Shown here: positions 6,801-11,886 of the stretch, one piece after another | How positions within the stretch are numbered: position 1 is the first letter of the stretch | Layout of the letters: every line of letters begins with the position of its first letter | NCBI GenBank assembly: GCA_934623455.1 | Contig: CAKTVK010000050.1 | Location: 1 to 14,670, forward strand | Source of the DNA: an uncultured Eggerthellaceae bacterium | GTDB taxonomy: Bacteria > Actinomycetota > Coriobacteriia > Coriobacteriales > Eggerthellaceae | Direction: 5' to 3' | Length of the DNA: 14,670 nucleotides | Translations under genes and position numbers: made by a program | The notes under the pieces: generated by a model | The model's input: the letters and a program-made list of their open reading frames with translations, nothing else | Database searches by the model: none | What the model was told of the DNA's origin: nothing

Positions 6801-7213
6801 CACTTTCCCTTCTTAACGAAGTGTATCTTCTGAGATTTAATCCCAGAAGCATTCTTCACCTTCAATTCGACAACCGGGGAGCCGTCTTTCGAGGAAGATA
6901 CATACCTGTGGGAAACAATGCTGCCGTCCCTCATCCTATACATCATTCCCTTACCTTCAATCGGTATCGCACTTACATGGCTTCTGCTCGCTATACTGGC
7001 GAACTCCGCGGCAGTACGCGCGGGATTGTCGGATTCGATGTTTCGGGTGTGTTTTCGTCCCTGGCCGGGTCGGCCGAAGTACCCTTTGGGCGTAGCGGGA
7101 AACTTAGAAACAAGATCAGCAATGTTGTCATCGAGCCTGTTTCCTCCGCGAAGCGCGGTGGTGGTTACCCCACCGCCACCGATTGCGGCATCCCCGCCGC
7201 TTCCGGTACCCAT
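6800..7213 (-). CDS. Small Gly-rich basic protein resembling a free-standing polymorphic-toxin domain
   Basis: 137 residues. The N-terminus is Gly-rich (MGTGSGGDAAIGGGG) and short, with no signal peptide. Residues 44-137 form a compact basic domain with GYFGRPGQGRKHTRNIESD (44-62) and a run of polar residues that could be catalytic (H55, R57, D62, R93, D96, H102, H131) spread over predicted beta strands (ending SQKIHFVKKGK). From general familiarity this resembles C-terminal toxin tips of bacterial polymorphic toxins, but here it lacks any large delivery region. Stop and start junctions are tight on both sides: its ATG follows the DUF4417 stop directly (TAAATG) with GAGGAG upstream, and its TGA overlaps the next ATG. 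Enzymatic activity is unknown; an RNase- or DNase-like toxin is one possibility, a non-toxic accessory protein another. Confidence 0.7.
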   Translation of the reverse strand: MGTGSGGDAAIGGGGVTTTALRGGNRLDDNIADLVSKFPATPKGYFGRPGQGRKHTRNIESDNPARTAAEFASIASRSHVSAIPIEGKGMMYRMRDGSIVSHRYVSSSKDGSPVVELKVKNASGIKSQKIHFVKKGK

Positions 7214-7873
7214 TTATTTACTCCTCTTCGAAAACGCCCTAGCAGTATCAGTATCGAATTGGACGATTTCCACACCACGTTCTTCTGCTAAGGCGAAAAC
7301 GCAGCTTCTTCTTGAGCCGTACACAATGATTCTCTTGGGAGCAACCGCATCAAGCATCGGCTCAAACCCCGACTCGAATATCTTACGAGCCTCTTTTTCT
7401 CTCATTGCACCGGCAGTGCCGACTGCGATGGTCCCACCTGGCTCGATGCCATCGAACGCAAAGTTATATGTGTTCTCTTTGCCCCATCGAACGCATGGAA
7501 TCACGGGTATTCCGTTTCGCTGCAACCATGAACCTATCTCTCGGCTTCGGCTAACGCTTTCAAGCTGTCTGTAGAGCGGATATCCCCAAAAGACACTGCA
7601 ATCAGGAGGGATTACCCCGTCAAAACGCGAAAGAATCGGAAGGTATCGCCATGGATTCCTTAAGAGACGAGAGAACTGGGCGTCATGAATGAAGAAATGA
7701 ACCCAACCGGCCGGTCGCTTGGTAGAAACAGCTTTGTCGAATGGAACCAACGTGCTCGGTCTCGAGTTTGATCTATGTATGGTAGCAAGCTGCCACTCCC
7801 CAGCGGGCTCTAATCCTATGAGCAGGTCGCTTCTCATGGAAGTACGGTAAGAATCGTAATTCAATTGAACCAC
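7214..7873 (-). CDS. DUF4417 domain-containing protein
   Basis: 219 residues if the GTG at 7871-7873 is used. The DUF4417 pattern is clear: HFFIHDAQFSRLLRNPWRYL (59-78), then SRFDGVIPPDCSVF (82-95), then SREIGSWLQRNGIPVIPCVRWG (110-131), FAFDGIEPGGTIAVGTAG (138-155) and RIIVYG (181-186). DUF4417 proteins are found mostly in phages and mobile elements and have no established biochemical role that I know of. AAAGGA lies only one nucleotide before the GTG. The in-frame TTG three codons later (7862-7864) has a better 10-nt spacing, so the protein may be 216 residues. It is the first gene of a three-gene operon with zero-gap or overlapping junctions. GC is lower than in the flanking metabolic genes. 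Confidence 0.85.
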   Translation of the reverse strand: MVQLNYDSYRTSMRSDLLIGLEPAGEWQLATIHRSNSRPSTLVPFDKAVSTKRPAGWVHFFIHDAQFSRLLRNPWRYLPILSRFDGVIPPDCSVFWGYPLYRQLESVSRSREIGSWLQRNGIPVIPCVRWGKENTYNFAFDGIEPGGTIAVGTAGAMREKEARKIFESGFEPMLDAVAPKRIIVYGSRRSCVFALAEERGVEIVQFDTDTARAFSKRSK

Positions 7874-8005
7874 GTCCTTTCAACTAAATATTTTATGTAT
7901 TTCGAAGTGTTGAAGGGCGTGATGTGCGATACTTTCATGTGCAACCGTGATGTTTCGCGCATCACACCGATAGCCGCCTAGATTTAGCTCTGGCGGCTAT
8001 TTTTC
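7865..8005 (+). ncRNA. Candidate small structured RNA, plus strand, between DUF4417 and immA genes
   Basis: On the plus strand, TTGAAC (7865-7870) and TATTTT (7889-7894, spacer 18) resemble a promoter. About 100 nt downstream comes a hairpin, ATAGCCGCC (7970-7978) with GGCGGCTAT (7992-8000), followed by a T-tract: a good intrinsic terminator on plus only. Between them a second stem pairs GTGATGTGCG with CGCGCATCAC (one wobble; arms near 7920-7929 and 7955-7965). No gene on plus ends here, which suggests a short RNA transcribed against the surrounding minus-strand genes. The same hairpins could simply act in the minus-strand transcript after immA. Confidence 0.35.
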
Positions 8006-8596
8006 CTATACGAGGGCAAGTTGACCACCTCCCTTCTCAAGAGCACATGCATTTAAAATGCGCTGTTCGTACTCTGTTTGGCTGGTCGATCCAAATCGAC
8101 GACGCTTTGCCGCCCTGTCGCATGCAGACCTCGCGCAGCCGTAGCTAACGGCGAAATCAATGCTGACGACCGAATACTCAATAGACGAGAATTCAAGGAT
8201 AAGCGGCGCTGGCGCGAGAAAATAATTTGCAAAGATATCTGCCTCGTGTTCGTAGGCATCTTCATCCGAGTCTGGATGCATTAAAATCAGGTGACCGAGT
8301 TCGTGCGCAAGGGTGAAGCGTATGCGGTCTCGATCGCAGGTCTCATCGTTGTAGTAGATTGTTGTTCTACAGGGGTTGAAATCCGAGGGATAAATCGTTA
8401 ATGCATCAGGATAGTTTTTAACGAGACTCATTTTGGTTTTTTCGGGAAGGGCGGAATACGGAATGGTAGAGATTCCCATTTTGCGCAGCAAACTCCAAAT
8501 GCTGAATGGGTATACCGTGATTCCCCAATCCTCGATAAGATCAGCAACGGCAGACCTTATTTCGTCGTAGCGATTTGCGGGCAATGACCAGCTCAT
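8006..8596 (-). CDS. ImmA/IrrE-family metallo-endopeptidase
   Basis: 196 residues. Zinc protease of the family that cleaves cognate XRE repressors (ICEBs1 ImmA) or DdrO (IrrE); cytosolic. The zinc motif is LAHELGHLILMHP, with H98, E99 and H102, followed by YEHEADIFANYFLAP (115-129), where E118 supplies the third ligand. The residues after about 165 are variable. The ATG at 8594-8596 has AGGA 5 nt upstream. It lies 11 nt downstream of the XRE gene, in one operon. By analogy with ImmR/ImmA, it probably inactivates the neighbouring repressor and so de-represses linked genes. The nearest candidates for control are the repressor's own promoter and, possibly, the DUF4417 operon that follows. Confidence 0.9.
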   Translation of the reverse strand: MSWSLPANRYDEIRSAVADLIEDWGITVYPFSIWSLLRKMGISTIPYSALPEKTKMSLVKNYPDALTIYPSDFNPCRTTIYYNDETCDRDRIRFTLAHELGHLILMHPDSDEDAYEHEADIFANYFLAPAPLILEFSSIEYSVVSIDFAVSYGCARSACDRAAKRRRFGSTSQTEYEQRILNACALEKGGGQLALV

Positions 8597-8607
8597 TCAG
8601 TTCCTAT

Positions 8608-8928
8608 CTACTCTGACAACTCAATTAGAGCGTTAATGAGCTTTCTCTTATCTTCGGCAGTGATGTTTTTGGCACTGCGAGCGACGAGCCGCATAGCGTC
8701 CTCGAGAGTATCGGGGTTGTCGCAAGGCGTCCCTAGCAGCTCGTCGACAGAGACTCCTAAGGCGTTTGCGATAGTTGCAAGGGTAATTGATTTTGGCTCC
8801 CTTGCACCAGTGCAATAGCGACTGATGGCTGCCTCGGTCAGGCCTGTCATCGCCGCAAACTCCTTCCGGGATATTCGACGAGCGTCAAGCATAGATTGGA
8901 TCCTCGTCCCTAGTTCTTTTGTGTCCAT
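8608..8928 (-). CDS. XRE-family helix-turn-helix repressor
   Basis: 106 residues, starting at the second of two adjacent ATGs (8926-8928), which sits 4 nt from AGGAGG; the first ATG would leave only one base, and a longer frame begins inside the promoter. The HTH lies at about 20-46 (ISRKEFAAMTGLTEAAISRY, then GAREPK), followed by the canonical XRE helices TLATIANALGVSVDELLG (49-66) and a short helical C-terminus, perhaps for dimerisation or protease recognition. It is co-transcribed with immA, as in ImmR/ImmA modules of integrative elements and temperate phages. A strong promoter with overlapping inverted repeats lies directly upstream, so autoregulation is likely. Confidence 0.93.
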   Translation of the reverse strand: MDTKELGTRIQSMLDARRISRKEFAAMTGLTEAAISRYCTGAREPKSITLATIANALGVSVDELLGTPCDNPDTLEDAMRLVARSAKNITAEDKRKLINALIELSE

Positions 8929-8943
8929 CATTCCTCCTTGCCT

Positions 8944-8998
8944 CATCGGCAGATAATTACCGATGCGACAATTATACACCGCAATTGCCTGCTGTAAA
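8944..8998 (-). promoter_or_regulatory. Promoter and candidate operators of the XRE-immA operon
   Basis: Read on minus: TTTACA (8993-8998), 16-nt spacer, perfect TATAAT (8971-8976). Two inverted repeats overlap or follow it: ATAATT (8953-8958) with AATTAT (8970-8975), 11-nt gap, covering the -10; and CATCGG (8944-8949) with CCGATG (8960-8965), 10-nt gap, in the leader. Either is a plausible site for the XRE repressor. Confidence 0.8.
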
Positions 8999-9333
8999 GA
9001 GCACTAAACTCATAATTTCTTCAGTTGGGCAGCTGGATCAATTACCTTCCATGTATTTTTCCCTGTTCGCGGAGTTTTGTCACAAGTCGCCGCATGCGAC
9101 AATCGGGGATAAGTCATGGACCACCCTTCGAAAGGAGGATTCGCGCAGACCCCATAAGGCCAAGGGCCACAAGCGGCTTCTCAAGGTGCCGCCCTTCGAT
9201 TCGCTCAGGACAAATTGCCCTCAACTCGTCGCGAGCCGCTGGGAGCGGATCGCGTATTGCTGTCGCCCCTGGAGGGGCGGTCACCTACCTTGCTTATTGA
9301 ACGGATCCTCATTCTCATTGACGCTTAGTCCAT
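8999..9333. other. Intergenic stretch between the XRE promoter and the modD terminator
   Basis: No supported gene. It contains small palindromes: GTCGC/GCGAC near 9086-9100 and CGCCCC/GGGGCG (9264-9279, 4-nt loop). Near 9197 lies CCCTTCGATTCGCTCAGGAC, which resembles the dispersed extragenic repeats of the TTCGAnnnGCTCAGG type found in many bacteria. This is the likely right border zone of the low-GC island, but I see no tRNA and no flanking direct repeat. Confidence 0.4.
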
Positions 9334-9339
9334 GGGCAA

Positions 9340-9381
9340 AAGAAGGGGGAAGATACCGCATCCGGCACCTTCCCCCTTCTT
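9340..9381 (-). terminator. Terminator of the modD-like gene
   Basis: AAGAAGGGGGAAG (9340-9352) pairs exactly with CTTCCCCCTTCTT (9369-9381), loop 16 nt. On minus the stem ends in CTTCTTTTGCC. It lies about 95 nt beyond the modD stop. Confidence 0.7.
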
Positions 9382-9474
9382 GCAATTCAATCAGACACAC
9401 AGCACCGCAAGCATCTGGTACACCAATTTACCAGAGCCCGCGTGGCATAAGCGGCCCTGCCAGCAAATCAGCCG

Positions 9475-10320
9475 TTACGCAGGCAAAATACGTGCGCTCA
9501 TGTCAAGCGGCGCGGCCGAGAACGGCGCCGTGGTAGCCAGGCCATCCACACCCGTGGCCGCATATGCCGCAGCATTTTTCGCATTGATGCCACCTGCCGC
9601 AATCAGCGTGCAGTGCGGATCGATTTCGCGCAGCTCCGCAACTAAAGCCGCCAGCTCATCAGCGGGAATCTTGTCGAACTGAATGCCATCAACGCCAGCG
9701 CGCGCCAACGCACGTGCCTGGTCGGCGTCGGCTTCCACGAACAGCTTCTTCTCAATGCACTTGCTACGCAAGCTCGGCAGCGCTTCCAAGAACGCGTCGA
9801 AGCCGCCCATAAGGCGTGTGTGGTTGTCGAATACCAGCACCGTTTCAGAGAGCCCCAATCGATGCGGGAAGGCGCCACCTGCTGTAACCGCTTTCGTGAG
9901 CAGGTCTTTTACGCCCGGCATGCTTTTGCGCGTAGTGAGCACTTCGCATGCGGGATTTGCAGATTTCGCGGCGCTGACCAAGTTGTGCGTTTTCGTGGCA
10001 ACGGCACTGCAGTGGTCAAGCAGGTTCAAGCAAACTTTCCACGCCTTATGCAGCGCGCCCGCAGGACCCACCGCTACCAGAAGGATGGTACCAGCGGCAA
10101 CTTGCTCGCCCGAAGGAACAAGCGACTCCACTTCCGCACCTAAATGCTGCAACACACGTGCGGCTTCTTCCGTGGCGCAAACGGTGGCGTCCTCGCGCGT
10201 GAAAAACTCGATGCGCGCCGGCTTGTCGCTAATACCAAGCATTTGCGTGGTCAGGTCGATATACGGAACGTCCTCGGCAATAAGCTGGTCAATACGCGCG
10301 TCCGAAATGACTACATCCAT
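9475..10320 (-). CDS. modD: ModD-like pyrophosphorylase (NadC-type phosphoribosyltransferase family)
   Basis: 281 residues, the usual length for the NadC/ModD family. N-terminal DVPYIDLTTQMLGI (17-30) is the ModD form of the NadC start. LTTRKSMPGVKDLLTKAVTAGG (128-149) carries the conserved TRK, and FPHRLGLSETVLVFDNH (151-167) the HRLGLSE motif. The C-terminal barrel strands VDGIQFDKIPADEL and IAAGGINAKNAAAYAATGVDGL follow the quinolinate phosphoribosyltransferase fold. NadC itself has TRKTTPGLR and HR.GL.D motifs; the LSE variant and the lack of adjacent nadA/nadB favour ModD, often linked to molybdate transport and of unproven substrate. The ATG at 10318-10320 has GGGAGG 6 nt upstream. No mod transporter genes are in view, so it stands alone here. 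Confidence 0.83.
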   Translation of the reverse strand: MDVVISDARIDQLIAEDVPYIDLTTQMLGISDKPARIEFFTREDATVCATEEAARVLQHLGAEVESLVPSGEQVAAGTILLVAVGPAGALHKAWKVCLNLLDHCSAVATKTHNLVSAAKSANPACEVLTTRKSMPGVKDLLTKAVTAGGAFPHRLGLSETVLVFDNHTRLMGGFDAFLEALPSLRSKCIEKKLFVEADADQARALARAGVDGIQFDKIPADELAALVAELREIDPHCTLIAAGGINAKNAAAYAATGVDGLATTAPFSAAPLDMSARILPA

Positions 10321-10503
10321 TGCTACCTCCCGTTTGTGGAAACTTTTAGAGTCATGGTATCACGAACGAGCACTGGGTGCATGAAGACGACCACGCCCCA
10401 CTTACCGGAAGCAAAAGAAACGAGCACCCCCCTGGAGCGCTTAATCTTCCGGAGGTTCAGGCTGCACCACAATGAAAGAGGCGCTTAAAGCACCTTTCGA
10501 ATC

Positions 10504-10740
10504 CATGTTGTTAAAAAAGTGAGCCCGAATTCGAAGTTGTGGTAGGTTGGAAGTAGGTGAAGCCTGCAAATTGCGGCATTTTTTTGATCACAGAACTGCT
10601 CTCAGAAAAAGTACTACGGAAAACACCAGGTCGGAGCGCTGCAGTTTTAGAACCAGCGAATGACGCACCGGCGAAGAGAGTTTCGACCTACTTCCAACCT
10701 ACCACAACTTCGAATTTCACCCTGGTTTTTTAACAACATG
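10504..10740. mobile_element. 237-bp MITE-like element with 55-bp imperfect terminal inverted repeats
   Basis: The arms at 10504-10558 and 10686-10740 are exactly 55 bp each. The outer 15 bases (CATGTTGTTAAAAAA) and the inner 31 bases (including GAAGTTGTGGTAGGTTGG) are identical; a 9-base segment between them differs completely. The 127-bp core shows no gene. ATC occurs on both outer sides (10501-10503 and 10741-10743), which could be a 3-bp target duplication or chance. The structure suggests a non-autonomous element or a dispersed repeat; a long folded RNA with two conserved arms is the alternative. Confidence 0.65.
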
Positions 10741-10900
10741 ATCGGCAAGCACTTCGTCAGACTTTCTCGCATCGCTCCCATTCCGCACCTCTTCCCCCTT
10801 GCCGCACCGCGCAAAAAGCAGCCACTACCCGCCCCTCAAAACCCACAAGACACCAAGTGAAACACGTTTCAATTATCCTTGAATAACTCTATTTGTTTCT

Positions 10901-11038
10901 ATTCATATTATTCATGCATATATATAAACAGACCATTGACGTGCGGAAACGTTTATCTATTTTTTATGGACGAATAATGAATTTCTCTTTACATTGGCAA
11001 ATCGATGAACTACTATGCCTACCGTCGTCAATATGAAT
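10901..11038. promoter_or_regulatory. Repeated ATTCAT/ATGAAT motifs around the MarR-type gene promoter
   Basis: ATTCAT occurs at 10901-10906 and 10910-10915, and its complement ATGAAT at 10977-10982 and 11033-11038, one copy upstream and one downstream of the predicted promoter. These could be half-sites for autoregulation. The region is AT-rich, so chance copies are expected. Confidence 0.25.
10988..11016 (+). promoter_or_regulatory. Candidate promoter of the MarR-type gene
   Basis: TTTACA (10988-10993), 17-nt spacer, TACTAT (11011-11016), giving a start near 11023 and a leader of about 40 nt. A second candidate upstream is TTGACG (10936-10941) with TATTTT (10958-10963, spacer 16). Confidence 0.55.
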
Positions 11039-11064
11039 AAGAAGAAAAATGAAAGAGGCATGTT

Positions 11065-11628
11065 ATGATTACACGTGTTGAAGCTGTTAAATCACTGCGC
11101 AAAGCCAGCAAGCTGGTGCGCCTTTCTTTCCGCGAAAACGGTCCCCGCTCCTTCAAGCGCGGCACGGGTGCGCTGCTGAGCGTTCTCAATGAATCCGAAA
11201 CTGCTGTTTCTCGCGATGAACTCACCGTTGCCCTGGGTGCTACGCGCGTTGCCCTGAAAGATATCGTGCGCAAAGCTCAGCGCGCCGGCTACGTTGCCAT
11301 GATTACCGATGCCGAGGGCAATGGCTACACCGTTGAACTCACCGACCTGGGCAAAGAGGTTGCCGCAAAACGCGCTGCCGCCATGGACAAGGCCGCCGAA
11401 AACGCTTTGAGCTGCCTGACCGACGAAGAGGTTGAGCAGTTTGCCGCCCTGAACGAGAAGATCTCCCTGGCACTGCATGAGCAGGGCATCTCCGCCAAGA
11501 AGAAGGGTCATTTGGTAAGGCGCCACAAGAAGCACAACTGCAAGGGTCATGCACACGCAGGCATGGGCCACGCAGGTAAGGCGAAGGGCCACTGCAAGAA
11601 GCACAGCTGCAAGTGTAAGAAGCACTAA
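11065..11628 (+). CDS. MarR-family winged-helix regulator with His/Cys/Lys-rich metal-binding-like tail
   Basis: 187 residues. Residues 30-100 follow the MarR winged-helix layout: RGTGALLSVLNESETAVSRD, then the HTH DELTVALGATRVALKDIVRKAQRAGYVAMI (51-80), the wing, and ELTDLGKEVAAKR (91-103). A helical dimerisation segment follows to about 140. The last 39 residues contain nine His and four Cys (H149, 154, 157, 162, 164, 169, 176, 180, 187; C159, 177, 182, 184) among many Lys, ending in HCKKHSCKCKKH. Such a tail could bind Ni, Zn, Cu or Co, so the protein may sense or buffer a metal; this is inference. ATG with GAGG 6 nt upstream. It is monocistronic, closed by a strong terminator. No transporter is adjacent, so its target genes are not evident. 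Confidence 0.85.
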   Translation: MITRVEAVKSLRKASKLVRLSFRENGPRSFKRGTGALLSVLNESETAVSRDELTVALGATRVALKDIVRKAQRAGYVAMITDAEGNGYTVELTDLGKEVAAKRAAAMDKAAENALSCLTDEEVEQFAALNEKISLALHEQGISAKKKGHLVRRHKKHNCKGHAHAGMGHAGKAKGHCKKHSCKCKKH

Positions 11629-11665
11629 GCGTTCGCAACGGCGCAAGCTCGCTATAGAAGCGAAA

Positions 11666-11711
11666 GAGCAGGTCGATGGCCACCGTGCCACCGACCTGCT
11701 TCTGTTTTTTT
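11666..11711 (+). terminator. Strong intrinsic terminator of the MarR-type gene
   Basis: A long stem: AGCAGGTCG (11667-11675 region) pairs with CGACCTGCT (11692-11700) and is extended inward by TGGC/GCCA and CAC/GTG around a tiny loop. The tail is TCTGTTTTTTT. Confidence 0.85.
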
Positions 11712-11783
11712 GCGGCCGAATACCCAGCCTCTAGCCTTTCTCTTTTCGCAAGCCGTTTCTGAAAGAGGAAGCATCTCCTCGCG

Positions 11784-11811
11784 AAAACTATTGGACAGAA
11801 CCAATAGTTTT
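11784..11811. promoter_or_regulatory. Palindromic operator 1 of the HTH-HipA gene
   Basis: AAAACTATTGG, 6-nt spacer (ACAGAA), then CCAATAGTTTT: a perfect 11-bp inverted repeat. It overlaps the predicted -35 region of the promoter at 11791-11819. The arms are identical to those of operator 2. Confidence 0.85.
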
Positions 11812-11819
11812 TATATACT
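11791..11819 (+). promoter_or_regulatory. Candidate promoter of the HTH-HipA gene
   Basis: TTGGAC (11791-11796), 17-nt spacer, TATACT (11814-11819). The -35 lies inside palindrome 1 and the expected start (about 11826) lies just before palindrome 2, a layout suited to tight repression. Confidence 0.55.
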
Positions 11820-11830
11820 AACACCTAGTA

Positions 11831-11858
11831 AAAACTATTGGATAAAACCAATAGTTTT
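11831..11858. promoter_or_regulatory. Palindromic operator 2 of the HTH-HipA gene
   Basis: The same 11-bp arms (AAAACTATTGG and CCAATAGTTTT) with a different 6-nt spacer (ATAAAA). Centre-to-centre distance to operator 1 is 47 bp, about 4.5 helical turns. It lies in the predicted 5' leader, about 28 nt before the ATG. Confidence 0.85.
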
Positions 11859-11886
11859 GAGCAGGTAAAACTTTAGGAGGCTCGCC

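Larger units (their letters stand above)
10321..11064. other. 744-bp intergenic region between modD and the MarR-type gene
   Basis: Divergently bordered. It contains the inverted-repeat element at 10504-10740 and an AT-rich stretch (10861-11064) that carries the promoter of the downstream gene. Short frames across the element have no ribosome binding site; one on minus ends in a polar tail (VVQPEPPED, stop near 10442) but starts inside the repeat arm and is not called. Confidence 0.55.

Noticed and set aside
8999..9333. Possible tRNA or attachment site at the island border
   Set aside because: No cloverleaf with a GGTTCGAATCC-like arm and no flanking direct repeat found by eye.
10442..10506. 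Minus-strand mini-ORF ending VVQPEPPED
   Set aside because: Its only ATG is the end of the repeat arm and lacks a ribosome binding site; it could be a relic of a gene tail cut by the element, but this cannot be supported.
10660..10860. 66-codon frame across the right inverted-repeat arm
   Set aside because: No ribosome binding site, and the frame begins inside the repeat element; the same peptide PTSNLPQLRI arises from the other arm simply because the arms are inverted copies.
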